A DNA stretch of 64,000 nucleotides, taken from positions 1,178,001 to 1,242,000 of the forward strand of contig NZ_CP051006.1 of NCBI RefSeq assembly GCF_014673495.1. The letters run 5' to 3'. Source of the stretch: Streptomyces griseofuscus (GTDB taxonomy: Bacteria > Actinomycetota > Actinomycetes > Streptomycetales > Streptomycetaceae). The notes under the pieces were generated by a model that saw only the letters and a list, made by a program, of their open reading frames with translations, made no database searches and had not been told where the DNA came from. The position numbers and the translations under genes are program-made. Below are positions 36,549-44,738 of this stretch, one piece after another. Numbering within the stretch: position 1 is the first letter of the stretch; the number at the start of each line of letters is the position of its first letter.

Positions 36549-38000
36549 TCAGGCGTCCTGGCGATTCCCCGCCCACACGGCGGGGATCCGCCGCGCCCAG
36601 GGAGCGGCCTCTTCCAACTGTCCGGCGAGGCGGAAGAGGACGTCCTCGCGGCCGTAACCCGCGGCGAACTGGATGCCGATGGGGAGCCCGGTGGCCAGGT
36701 CCGTCTCCAGGGGGACGGACATGGCCGGGGTGCCCGCGATGTTGAACGCGGCGGTGAAGGGCGAGCGGTGGAAGACCTGTTCGAGCCAGCCGAGCCCGTC
36801 GACGCCCTCGGCATCCTCGGCGTACGTGCCCAGGGGGACCGGCAGTTCGGGCAGGGCCGGGGTGAGCAGCAGGTCGTACTCCGTGAAGTACCGGCCGATC
36901 GCGCGCGCGACGCTGTTGCGCATCGCGAGCGCGTCGACGAACTCGGCGCCGCTGACCCGCCGTCCGTAGACATAACTGGCGAGCGTCTCGGGTTCGAGGG
37001 TGGTGAGGTCGACGGGCCGCTCGAAGGCGGTGGCGAAGCCGTCGATCCAGGTCACCAGATTGGTGCTCCACAGACGGGCGTTGGCCTGGACGAACTCCTC
37101 CCAGCCGATGCCCAGTTCGACCTGGACCTCCGCCACCCGATGCCCCAGGGACTCGGCGAGTCGCGCCGAGCGGAGTACGGCGTCGAGGACGGTTCCCTCG
37201 ACGGCCCGGCCGCCCCAGGGCCGGGTGAGGAGACCGATCCGCAGGCTGCCCGGGGAACGGGTGATCTCCCGCGTGTACGGCCGCTCGGGCCGCGGGGCGG
37301 CGTAGGGGTCGCCGGCCTCGGGGCCATGGACGAGGTCCAGCAGCGCGGCGCTGTCGCGTACCGAGCGGCTCAGGAAGCCATGCACGGCGAGCCCGTTGAA
37401 GACCTCGTCCGTGTCCGGCCCCATGGAGATCCGGCCACGGGTCGGCTTCAGCCCGAACAGACCGTTCGCGGCGGCGGGGACCCGGACGGAACCCGCCGCG
37501 TCGGTGGCATGCGCGATCGGGACGACGCCCGCGGCGACCGCCGCTCCCGAGCCGCCGCTGGAGCCGCCGGGGCTGCGGGTGGGGTCCCAGGGGTTACGGG
37601 TGGCGCCGTACAGGACTCCTTCCGTGGTGGTGCTGTACGCGAACTCCGGGGTCGCCGTGCGTCCGAGCGTCACCAGCCCGGCGCGCCGCAGGCGCGCCAT
37701 GAGCGATGAGTCGGCCCCGGCGACGTTCCCGGCGGCGATACGACTGCCCAGTTCCACCCGCTTGCCGGCCATCGCGACGGCGAGATCCTTGATCAGGAAC
37801 GGCACGCCGGCCAGCGGCGTACTGCCCGCGGCCGGTATGTCCTGTGCGGGCCAGGTCTCCACGACCGCGTTGAGCCGCGGATTCACCGCGTCGGACGCCG
37901 CCTGGGCGGTCGCGGCGAGTTCCGCGGCGGTCACCTGGCCGCGAGCCACCAGGTCGGCCAGGCCGACGCCGTCGTAGCGCACGTACTCGGAGAGCTTCAT
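36549..38000 (-). CDS. Amidase signature-family amidohydrolase
   Basis: A 483-residue amidase. The Ser-cisSer-Lys triad is present: Lys in VPFLIKDLAVA (about residue 71), the Gly/Ser-rich stretch TRSPGGSSGGSGAAVAAG (about 142-159) and the nucleophile region ATDAAGSVRVPAAANGLFGLKPTRGR (about 164-189). The C-terminal NIAGTPAMSVPLETDLATGLPIGIQF is the typical closing block. Members hydrolyse amides or nitrile-derived amides, or work in GatA-like roles; no GatB/C is here. It starts at ATG 38000 and lies divergent from a TetR regulator, with a long palindrome in the 155-bp gap, so it is probably repressed by that protein. Confidence 0.85.
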   Translation of the reverse strand: MKLSEYVRYDGVGLADLVARGQVTAAELAATAQAASDAVNPRLNAVVETWPAQDIPAAGSTPLAGVPFLIKDLAVAMAGKRVELGSRIAAGNVAGADSSLMARLRRAGLVTLGRTATPEFAYSTTTEGVLYGATRNPWDPTRSPGGSSGGSGAAVAAGVVPIAHATDAAGSVRVPAAANGLFGLKPTRGRISMGPDTDEVFNGLAVHGFLSRSVRDSAALLDLVHGPEAGDPYAAPRPERPYTREITRSPGSLRIGLLTRPWGGRAVEGTVLDAVLRSARLAESLGHRVAEVQVELGIGWEEFVQANARLWSTNLVTWIDGFATAFERPVDLTTLEPETLASYVYGRRVSGAEFVDALAMRNSVARAIGRYFTEYDLLLTPALPELPVPLGTYAEDAEGVDGLGWLEQVFHRSPFTAAFNIAGTPAMSVPLETDLATGLPIGIQFAAGYGREDVLFRLAGQLEEAAPWARRIPAVWAGNRQDA

Positions 38001-38039
38001 GTTCGCCCCTTCAGGAGAAACGGAGGATCGAAGAATCGA

Positions 38040-38091
38040 TACCGATCAGTCCCGCACGATACCGAGCGGTATCGTGCGGGACTGATCGGTA
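38040..38091. promoter_or_regulatory. 52-base palindrome, probable TetR operator
   Basis: Two perfect 25-base arms (38040-38064 and 38067-38091) around a 2-base centre. The inner part reads GATACCGAGCGGTATC. The left arm starts TACCGATCAGTCCC. It lies 40 bases before the amidase start and 64 before the TetR start, the usual place for a TetR dimer-of-dimers operator governing both genes. No gene needs a terminator here, since both are divergent. Confidence 0.75.
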
Positions 38092-38155
38092 CCGTAGCAT
38101 TGGGCCGGAGCGGCGCAACGCTCCACCGGAACCGACGAGGGGCCGTACGACGGAC

Positions 38156-38764
38156 ATGGACAGAGCCGGCAGGCAGAGCAGGGTGGCCAAGCTGCCCCCG
38201 CGGGAGCGGATCCTCGACGCGGCGGAGGAGCTCTTCTCCCGCGAGGGGATCAAGGCGGTGGGCGTCCAGGCGATCGCCGACCGCGCCGAGACCACCAAGA
38301 TGGCGCTGTACCGGCACTTCGCGACCAAGGACGCGCTGGTCGAGGAGTGGCTTCGCATCGTCGCGGCCGACTACACCGCCGTGTTCGACCGGCTGGCGGA
38401 CACGCACCCCGACGAGCCACGGGAGCAGATCCTGGGGATCGCCCGGTTCATCGCCGACGGACTCCCCGAGATCTCCCACCGGGGATGCCCGTTCATCAAC
38501 TCCATCGCGGAACTGCCGGACCGCGCCCACCCGGCACGCCGGCTGATCGAGAGCCACAAGGCCGGCCAGCTGCACCGGCTCACCGACCTGTGCGCCCGGG
38601 CCGGGCTGCCCGATCCGGACGAGGCGGCGGCGGAGATCACGTTCATCCTCGAAGGGGCCCAGGTGAGCGCCCAGAACGGAAGCGTCGAGCACGCGGGCGA
38701 ACGGCTCATGCGGATCGTCGAGGCGGCCCTGGACCGCCGCTCGACCCCCACGACGGCCGCGTGA
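38156..38764 (+). CDS. TetR-family transcriptional repressor
   Basis: A 202-residue repressor. The N-terminal helix-turn-helix is RERILDAAEELFSREGIKAV, GVQAIADRAETTKMALYRHF and ATKDALVEEW (residues 16-65). The ligand domain includes GCPFINSIAELPDRAHPARR, which resembles TetR_C members near the AcrR/YcdC-like group (the Cys-Pro-Phe phrase is common in them). It starts with ATG 38156. It almost surely binds the palindrome at 38040-38091 and represses itself and the amidase; the inducer could be the amide substrate or its product. Confidence 0.9.
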   Translation: MDRAGRQSRVAKLPPRERILDAAEELFSREGIKAVGVQAIADRAETTKMALYRHFATKDALVEEWLRIVAADYTAVFDRLADTHPDEPREQILGIARFIADGLPEISHRGCPFINSIAELPDRAHPARRLIESHKAGQLHRLTDLCARAGLPDPDEAAAEITFILEGAQVSAQNGSVEHAGERLMRIVEAALDRRSTPTTAA

Positions 38765-39141
38765 ACGGTCGCGGGCGCGGGATGCGACGACACCCGGACC
38801 GCCTCCTGTTGACGACGTCTCGGACCTTGCGGCTGTTGCGGGCGTTGCCGGTGTTGTCGACCTTCGAGAGCGTTGCGGAGCAACACTGCGACAACGGTCG
38901 ACATGCCAATGCCCCTGACCTGCCGTGAACTTCACAGCGACCGGCGACAACGCCCGCGCAACAGGCTCCCGTTGGAGCCCGCCGCTGAATCGCGGGCCGC
39001 AACGCCTCCGGCTTCCTCCATCCTGGTTCGGACGAATGGAGGACTTGATGGATCCGGACCCCCTGCTACCGCCGAGACCGACCGCGACGCTTCTGCCCGC
39101 CGGTGCGGCGAGAAGCGGGATGACGGCCACGGGGGCGCGCC
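38765..39141. other. Gap between TetR and HTH-receiver genes
   Basis: I see no gene in these 377 bases. Open frames on both strands are Pro/Arg-rich. GTTGCGGAGCAAC (38872-38884) is a small hairpin with 5-base arms, and TGTCGACC/GGTCGACA flank it, which may mark a promoter or control site for the downstream gene; nothing firmer can be said. Confidence 0.3.
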
Positions 39142-40218
39142 ATGGGTGAGTTACGGCCTCTGGGAGACGACCTCAACGCGGCTTCCCGGGCGCTGGCCGA
39201 GGCGCTGCGCGAGCTGTTCGAGAGCCTTCACGTGTCCGTCCGCCGGTACGCGGCCCGGCGCGGACTCGACCCCGGCACGGTCTCCCGCTACCTGAACGGC
39301 ACCCGGCTGCCCCCCTGGGGGGTGATCAACGATCTCTTCACCGATGTCGCCGAGCATCGTGGCACCGCCGTCACCACCGAGGCCATCGAGCTGGTACGGG
39401 GCCTGTACGGATCGGCCGTGGACGCCGCCTCCTCGCCCAAGCACGCGGTGGAGATCCTGGAGCAGCAACTGGCCGACGCCGACCATGTCTCCCGGCGCTC
39501 CAGCGTCCGCGGCGACGTCCTCGGCGACGCGCTGCTGGACCGGACCCAGCGCATCGCCGACCTGGAGACACGGCTCAATCAGCTGGAGGCCGACCGCATC
39601 GCGGAGCGGAAACGGGCGGACGAGCTCGCGGAGGCGCATCCGGATGTGTACGGCCTCATCCAGGAACGCGACGAGCTCCAGCTGGAGGTCGAACGGCTAG
39701 GAGCGGCCCTCCAGGAGGCGCAGGCCCAGCGCGCGGCGGCGGAAGGCCGCTGCGAGCTGCTCGAACGCCAGCTGGAGGCGGTCGAACAGTCCGCCCCTGC
39801 CCCGCTGCCCGCGGGGCGTCAGAACATGCCCAAGATCCTCGTCGTCGACGATCAGCCGGACAACCTGCTGGCGATGACCGCGGTGCTGGCGACGCTCGAA
39901 CAGGAACTCGTCACCGTCTCCTCAGGCCGGGAAGCCCTCAAGGCCCTCCTCGACCACGACGACTTCGCCGTCATCATCATGGACGTCCAGATGCCGGAGA
40001 TGGACGGCTACGAGACCTGCGCCCACATCAAGCGCCGCTCGAGAACCCGGGACATCCCCATCATCTTCCTGACCGCGATGGGCCTCGGCTCCGAACACTC
40101 CGCACGCGGCTACGCGGCCGGCGCCGTCGACTACATCAGCAAGCCCTTCGACCCCTGGGCCCTGCGCGCCAAGGTCGCCGTGTTCACGTCCATCCACTTG
40201 GAGCGACACGGCCGGTAG
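39142..40218 (+). CDS. Helix-turn-helix, coiled-coil and receiver fusion protein
   Basis: A 358-residue protein with an uncommon order of parts. Residues 15-60 resemble an XRE-like HTH, HVSVRRYAARRGLDPGTVSRYLNGTRLPP, as in short Streptomyces DNA-binding proteins. Residues about 100-215 are a heptad-rich coiled coil (LETRLNQLEADRIAERKRAD; LQLEVERLGAALQEAQ). From about residue 229 a full receiver domain follows: PKILVVDDQPDNLLAM, phospho-acceptor Asp281 in VIIMDVQMPEMDGYE, IIFLTAMG and Lys in YISKPFDPWALRAKV. The receiver is at the C-terminus, opposite to normal regulators, and no kinase is adjacent. It may be a signal-gated nucleoid or transcription factor, or take phosphate from a distant hybrid kinase. 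Confidence 0.8.
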   Translation: MGELRPLGDDLNAASRALAEALRELFESLHVSVRRYAARRGLDPGTVSRYLNGTRLPPWGVINDLFTDVAEHRGTAVTTEAIELVRGLYGSAVDAASSPKHAVEILEQQLADADHVSRRSSVRGDVLGDALLDRTQRIADLETRLNQLEADRIAERKRADELAEAHPDVYGLIQERDELQLEVERLGAALQEAQAQRAAAEGRCELLERQLEAVEQSAPAPLPAGRQNMPKILVVDDQPDNLLAMTAVLATLEQELVTVSSGREALKALLDHDDFAVIIMDVQMPEMDGYETCAHIKRRSRTRDIPIIFLTAMGLGSEHSARGYAAGAVDYISKPFDPWALRAKVAVFTSIHLERHGR

Positions 40219-40316
40219 ACCTCGCGCCGGCGCAGGTCCCGGCACATGCTCGGGGGCCGGTCTCGGATACCTCCGTCGGAATACCGGGCGCGCCTCAGCA
40301 TGCTCACCTGGTCCCC

Positions 40317-40363
40317 AAAAACGATCAGGGGCGGTCCCGGATTTCTCCGAAACCGCCCCTGAT
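40317..40363 (-). terminator. Intrinsic terminator of tRNA-Pro copy 1
   Basis: Minus-strand stem of 12 base pairs (40324-40335 with 40352-40363) closing a 16-base loop that can itself pair partly. It is followed by CGTTTTTGG, a real U-tract. It lies 17 bases beyond the tRNA 3' end. Confidence 0.85.
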
Positions 40364-40380
40364 CTGCGACTCTCTTGAGT

Positions 40381-40453
<73 letters not shown>

Positions 40454-40538
40454 TTGCGACCTCACGCGGTGTTTCGCGTGATCACGCAGGTCAACACTAC
40501 CGTATGCGCGCGGGTGCCCGCTGACATCGAGGGTGGGG

Positions 40539-41075
40539 TCACTTGATGAGGGCGTTGGCGACGACGACGATCAGGCCGAGGAGGGCGTCGCCGAGGCCCA
40601 TCAGGACGGCGGCGGGCCAGGGGCGGGCGGCCTGGCGGGCGGTGGTCAGGCCGAGGGTGAAGAGGATCACGATGTTCAGGGTGAAGGCGGGGTATTCGAC
40701 GCCCTTGGCCGGCCACCACCCCCAGCCCGCGCCCGCCAGCAGAAAGACCGTCGGCACCACGGCCGCGACCAGCGGCCACTCGTTGCGCAGGGCGCGCAGG
40801 CCGTCCCAGCGGCGGTGCGGGGTGCGCTCGGCGATGTAGTGGGCGTAGCCGTGGGCCAGGGCGGAGGCGAGGGCGGTCACCAGCAGCCAGAGGGCGTCGT
40901 AGCGGCGGGTCGCGGGCGTGCTGGCGCCGTAGCGGGTGAGGGCGGCGACCATCGAGCTGGCGAGGACGGAGCCGTAGACCCCGCCGAAGAGGAGCGCCTC
41001 GCGGGTGCTGTGCCCGCCGGGGCGCGGCCCGTCCTCCACATGCCCGTGGGCGTCCGCCGCGGTCGAGTCGGCCAT
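40539..41075 (-). CDS. Integral membrane protein of unknown function
   Basis: A 178-residue protein with a His/Glu-rich 30-residue head and five or so hydrophobic stretches: GGVYGSVLASSMVAAL, LLVTALASALAHGYAHYIAE, LVAAVVPTVFLLAGAGWGWW, LNIVILFTLGLTTARQ and VLMGLGDALLGLIVVVANAL. ATG 41075 has GGAAG five bases upstream; GTG 41084 in frame is possible. Similar single-gene membrane proteins are common in Streptomyces (VIT- or DUF-like), but I cannot name a family or function. It is next to tRNA-Pro and divergent from the cupin gene. Confidence 0.65.
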   Translation of the reverse strand: MADSTAADAHGHVEDGPRPGGHSTREALLFGGVYGSVLASSMVAALTRYGASTPATRRYDALWLLVTALASALAHGYAHYIAERTPHRRWDGLRALRNEWPLVAAVVPTVFLLAGAGWGWWPAKGVEYPAFTLNIVILFTLGLTTARQAARPWPAAVLMGLGDALLGLIVVVANALIK

Positions 41076-41255
41076 GTCTTCCACGATCACCCTCGGCCCG
41101 GGCACCCGCCAGTCCGCCCGGCCCGCGTCCTGACCAGCCCGCGTGACCCGCGCGCCCCCAGCCCGCGCGGCCCGACGAAGTGTCCTCCGACCAGGCCCGA
41201 TGCCGCACACTCTGTCGACGGCGGCCGGGGTACGGGCCCCGTTAGGGTCGGGCCC

Positions 41256-41600
41256 ATGACGCACAGCTTCGCGCTCCACATCCCCGACGCCGATCTCGAA
41301 CCCGACCCCCTCGATCCCGGACAGATCGTCTCCGGGAACCCCGAGGTCACCGGAAAGGTGGTCTGGGAGTCGGCGGACGGCCGGCAGATCCGCGGAATCT
41401 GGCAGATCACCCCCGGTGTGGTCACCGACACCGAGGCCGACGAGCTGTTCGTGGTGATCAGCGGCTCCGCCACGATCGACGTCGAGGACGGTCCGACACT
41501 GCGGGTCGGACCGGGTGACATGGCGGTGCTGCGCGCGGGCGACCGTACGACGTGGACCGTGCACGAGACGCTCCGCAAGGCGTACGCCATCAACCTGTAG
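41256..41600 (+). CDS. Cupin-fold protein (cupin_3/DUF861)
   Basis: A 114-residue single-domain cupin. WESADGRQIRGIWQITPGVVTDTEADELFVVISGSATIDV and PGDMAVLRAGDRTTWTVHETLRKAYAI match the DUF861/cupin_3 pattern, where the family motif G-x-W-x(4)-G and TELFVVLSG-like text recur; related proteins include ureidoglycolate-type enzymes. Classical metal-binding His residues are mostly replaced by Glu/Asp, so metal binding is doubtful. The start follows 34 bases after an AT-containing GTTAGG, with no strong ribosome site. It lies alone upstream of the dehydrogenase genes (157-base gap). Confidence 0.75.
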   Translation: MTHSFALHIPDADLEPDPLDPGQIVSGNPEVTGKVVWESADGRQIRGIWQITPGVVTDTEADELFVVISGSATIDVEDGPTLRVGPGDMAVLRAGDRTTWTVHETLRKAYAINL

Positions 41601-41684
41601 GGGCACCCCTGACACCGCTGCAGGTGGCACCCCCGGGACCGGCGATTTCGACGCCCCGCCCCGTTCGGGGCGTTGACAGCGCCA

Positions 41685-41700
41685 CCATGTCAGGACAAAG
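41685..41700 (+). promoter_or_regulatory. Operator-like motif before the dehydrogenase genes
   Basis: CCATGTCAGGACAAAG is 15/16 identical to the motif at 48726-48741 (read on the minus strand). It contains the inverted repeat TGTC-N2-GACA. A TTGACA box lies at 41673-41678, just upstream. The dehydrogenase gene starts 57 bases later. Sharing with the importer promoter suggests one repressor controls both units. Confidence 0.6.
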
Positions 41701-41757
41701 GTGGCCGGGCGGGAAGGTGGACCGGTCCCGCGGTGCTGACGCGGAGAGGCGGGCAGG

Positions 41758-42906
41758 GTGGAGGATCTGGGTGTCGCCGTCGTCGGGTTCGGCTGGATGG
41801 GCCGGGTGCACACCCGGGCGTACGCCCGTCTCCCCCACCACTACCCCCGGCTCCCGCTGCGGCCACGGCTGATCGCGGTCGCCGACGAGGTGCCGGGCCG
41901 GGCCGAGGAGGCCGCCGGGCAGTTCGGTTTCGCCACCGCGACCCGCGACTGGCGGGAGGTGGCCGCCGATCCCCAGGTGCGGGCGGTCAGCGTCACCGCG
42001 CCGAACTTCCTGCACCGCCGGATCGGGGTGGCGATGGCCGAGGCGGGCAAGCATCTGTGGATCGAGAAGCCGGTGGGCCTGTCCGCCGGGGACGCCCGTG
42101 CGGTCGCGGACGCCGTCGCACGGGCCGGGGTGCAGGGCACGGTCGGCTTCAACTACCGCAACGCGCCCGCCGTGGAGAAGGCCCGCGAGCTGATCGCGGC
42201 GGGCGGGATCGGCACCGTCACCCATGTGCGCATCCGGCTGTTCAGCGACTACGCCGCCCACCCCGACTCCGCCCTGACCTGGCGCTACGAACGGGAGCGC
42301 GGCGGCAGCGGGGTGCTCGGCGATCTGGCCTCGCACGGCGCCGACCTGGCCCGTTTCCTGCTCGGTGACATCACCGCGCTCACCGCCGACACCGCGGTCT
42401 TCGTCCCCGAGCGCGCCCGCCCGACCGGTGCCACCGCCGGTCACACCCGCACCGGCGGCGGTGAGCGCGGCCCCGTGGAGAACGAGGACTACGTCAGCTG
42501 CCTGCTGCGCTTCGCCTCCGGTGCCCGGGGTGTCCTGGAGGCCTGCCGGGTCTCGGTCGGCGAGCAGAACTCCTACGGCTTCGAGGTGCACGGCACGAGC
42601 GGCGCGGTGTTCTGGGACTTCCGGCGGATGAACGAACTCGCGGTCAGCCGGGGCACATCCTTCCAGGACCAGCCGGTGAGCACCGTCTATGTCGGCCCGG
42701 GCGACGGTGAGTTCGCCGCGTTCCAGCCGGGTGCGGGCAACGCGATGGGCTACGACGATCTGAAGGTGATCGAGGCCCACCGGTTCCTGCGCTCCATCGC
42801 CGAGGGCACACCGTACGGCGCGACCCTCGCGGACGCGGCGCGCGGCGCGGTCGTCCTGGACGCGATGGCCGAGTCCGCCGTCAGCGGCAAGTGGATTGAT
42901 TTGTAG
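41758..42906 (+). CDS. Gfo/Idh/MocA-family oxidoreductase 1
   Basis: A 382-residue NAD(P)-dependent sugar or cyclitol dehydrogenase. The Rossmann start is VAVVGFGWMGRVHTRAY. The dinucleotide-site motif HLWIEKPVGLSAGDARAVAD holds the EKP Lys used in catalysis. The C-domain has GVLGDLASHGADLARFLLGD, where the Asp/His pair lies, then VENEDYVSCLLRFASGARGVLEA and VHGTSGAVFWDFRRMNEL. GTG 41758 follows GGAGAGG. It reads in the same direction as a second family member, 66 bases on. The usual role is oxidation of myo- or scyllo-inositol or a keto-sugar brought in by the importer encoded nearby. Confidence 0.85.
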   Translation: MEDLGVAVVGFGWMGRVHTRAYARLPHHYPRLPLRPRLIAVADEVPGRAEEAAGQFGFATATRDWREVAADPQVRAVSVTAPNFLHRRIGVAMAEAGKHLWIEKPVGLSAGDARAVADAVARAGVQGTVGFNYRNAPAVEKARELIAAGGIGTVTHVRIRLFSDYAAHPDSALTWRYERERGGSGVLGDLASHGADLARFLLGDITALTADTAVFVPERARPTGATAGHTRTGGGERGPVENEDYVSCLLRFASGARGVLEACRVSVGEQNSYGFEVHGTSGAVFWDFRRMNELAVSRGTSFQDQPVSTVYVGPGDGEFAAFQPGAGNAMGYDDLKVIEAHRFLRSIAEGTPYGATLADAARGAVVLDAMAESAVSGKWIDL

Positions 42907-42972
42907 GCGGGTTGACCAACGCCCTTGGCGTCTCGCCCCTTTCGTTCGAACTCCTGAGGAGCGGCAACACCC

Positions 42973-43977
42973 ATGCGTATCGGAATCCTCGGCCTCGGCC
43001 GCATCGGTGCCTTCCACGCCGAGACCCTCTTCGGGCTCGACGCCGTCGAATCGCTCGTGTTCGCCGATCCGTTCGCGGACGCCGCGAAGGCCGCCGCCGA
43101 GCGGTTCGGGGCACAGGTCGCGGATTCGCCGGGGGCGCTGTTGGCCACGGGGGTGGACGCCCTGGTCGTGGCGGCGGCCACGGACGCCCATCCCGCGCTG
43201 ATCCGGGCCGGGGTGGCGGCGGGTGTACCGGTCTTCTGCGAGAAGCCGGTGGCCCGCACGATGGCGGAGGGCGTGGCGGTGCGCGACAGCGTGCGCGACA
43301 GCGGGGTGCCGATCCAGATCGGCTACAACCGCCGCTTCGACGCGGGCTTCGCCGCCGCGCGCGCCGCCGTACGCTCGGGCGAGTTGGGGGCGCTGCACAC
43401 CGTGCGCTGTACGACGCTGGATCCGGCGCCGCCGCCGGCCGCGTACGTCGCCGCATCCGGTGGCATCTTCCGGGACTGCTCGGTGCACGACTTCGACATC
43501 ATCCGGTGGGTGACGGGGCGCGAGGTCGCCGAGGTGTACGCGGTCGGCGGCAACCGGGGCGCCGACCACATCGCGCGGGCCGGTGACGCCGACACCACGG
43601 GCGCGGTCCTGACCCTGGACGACGGCACGATCGCCATGGTCTCCAACTCCCGCCACAACGGCCGGGGTTACGACGTGCGCATGGAGCTGCACGGCTTCGC
43701 CGACGCCATCGCCGTGGGCCTGGACGACCGGCTGCCGCTGCGCTCGGTCGAGCCCGGGACCGGCTTCCCGTCCGCCACCCCGCACGGCTTCTTCATGGAC
43801 CGGTTCGCGGCCGCCTACCGCGCCGAACTCACCGCCTTCACCGAGGTGGTGGCCGGCACCAGGCCGTCCCCGTGCACCATCGAGGACGCCCTGGAGGCGG
43901 GCTGGATCGCGGAGGCCTGCACGCTCTCCCGCGCCGAACACCGTCCGGTGTCGCTCGCTCAGGTGCGGCAGGCCTGA
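42973..43977 (+). CDS. Gfo/Idh/MocA-family dehydrogenase 2, inositol 2-dehydrogenase-like
   Basis: A 334-residue enzyme close in length and motifs to IolG. Features: RIGILGLGRIGAFHAETLF, VFCEKPVARTMAEGVAVRDS with the catalytic EKP Lys, IQIGYNRRFDAGFAAARAAV, GGIFRDCSVHDFDIIRWVTGREV with the Asp/His catalytic pair, and THGFFMDRF-type tail (PHGFFMDRFAAAYRAELTAF). These are the residues conserved in inositol 2-dehydrogenases. ATG 42973 is 17 bases after TGAGGAG. With the first dehydrogenase and an IolE-like isomerase it could form the first steps of cyclitol breakdown. No iolB, C or D gene is in the window, so full inositol catabolism is not shown. Confidence 0.85.
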   Translation: MRIGILGLGRIGAFHAETLFGLDAVESLVFADPFADAAKAAAERFGAQVADSPGALLATGVDALVVAAATDAHPALIRAGVAAGVPVFCEKPVARTMAEGVAVRDSVRDSGVPIQIGYNRRFDAGFAAARAAVRSGELGALHTVRCTTLDPAPPPAAYVAASGGIFRDCSVHDFDIIRWVTGREVAEVYAVGGNRGADHIARAGDADTTGAVLTLDDGTIAMVSNSRHNGRGYDVRMELHGFADAIAVGLDDRLPLRSVEPGTGFPSATPHGFFMDRFAAAYRAELTAFTEVVAGTRPSPCTIEDALEAGWIAEACTLSRAEHRPVSLAQVRQA

Positions 43978-44001
43978 CGGGCGCGGTACCGGGGGCCTTG
44001 G

Positions 44002-44196
44002 TCAGCCGCAGTACCGCACCAGCCACTCGTCCGCGTGATACCGGTCGCGGGCCGGGTCCGGCAGCGTCGCCGGGCTGGTCTCGACCGTGTCCTCGGGACG
44101 GATCCGCTCGGGCAGGGTGCCGAAGCGTTCCCGGCGCTGGGCCGCTGCCTCGGCGGTGTCCTGTGCCGTCTTCCGGGGTTCCGTACGGTGTGTCAT
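44002..44196 (-). CDS. Small conserved Streptomyces protein
   Basis: A 64-residue acidic protein, TEPRKTAQDTAEAAAQRRERFG and TLPERIRPEDTVETSPATLP, ending DRYHADEWLVRYCG. The start ATG 44196 has a textbook GGGAGGACGAGG in front, so it is probably translated. Similar short proteins with a RFGTLPxRIRPEDxVE core occur widely in Streptomyces without known function. It converges with the dehydrogenase 2 gene, 24 bases away. Confidence 0.65.
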   Translation of the reverse strand: MTHRTEPRKTAQDTAEAAAQRRERFGTLPERIRPEDTVETSPATLPDPARDRYHADEWLVRYCG

Positions 44197-44322
44197 CCTC
44201 GTCCTCCCGTCTGCGCGGGCGCCCCCGTTCACCTCAACAACGCCCACGTGCCCCCGGTTGGTTCCCGGCCGTGCCTGGCGCGAATCCGTCAGGGTTATGG
44301 AGGAACGACGCCCCCGGTGGCG

Positions 44323-44738
44323 TCAGGGCCGACAATGCCGGACCAACTCGGCGAGAACACGCTTCGGGTCGTACAGCGTGCACGCGCCCTCGGCGACGAC
44401 GCGACGGGTGCCGGGGTCGACGGGATCGGTCCGCGAGGTGCCCCACCCCGGACCGCCGATGCCGAACTCGGCCTCCGGGCCCGGGACCAGGGTGTATCGC
44501 CGCTCGGTGATGGGTCCCAGGCACGGGTGCGGACCAGTCGGCCCAGGCCGAGTTCACCGGCCCAGCCGGTCCAAGTGCCCCCGGATCCAGCGGCGTCGGG
44601 CTCATCGGTGCCGGACTCATCGGTCCCGGACCCAGCGGTGCCGGTGAGGTACGGCGCGGGATCGGCCGCCAGCAGGACGACGTCCACATCGGAGTCCGGA
44701 CGCGCGGCCCCGCCGCGCCCGTACGCCTCATCCCTCAT
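44323..44738 (-). pseudogene. Nucleotidyltransferase-domain protein, frameshifted
   Basis: On the minus strand GAARPDSDVDVVLLAADPAPYL carries the GS-x-DxD core of Pol-beta-type nucleotidyltransferases, but the preceding Gly-Ser is degraded (AYGRGG). WAGELGLGRLVRTRAW follows, and then one base is missing near 44515. The other frame continues PITERRYTLVPGPEAEFGIG, TDPVDPGTRRVVAEGACTLY and DPKRVLAELVRHCRP with stop at 44323-44325. Joining the two gives a normal small nucleotidyltransferase, for instance of the aminoglycoside/lincosamide type. It begins in the stop codon of the isomerase gene and lacks a normal front end, so it appears truncated as well as frameshifted. Confidence 0.6.

Noticed and set aside
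38706..39002. A 98-codon minus-strand frame in the gap after the TetR gene
   Set aside because: Cys/Arg/Pro-rich text without start signal, overlapping the TetR 3' end; nothing recognisable.
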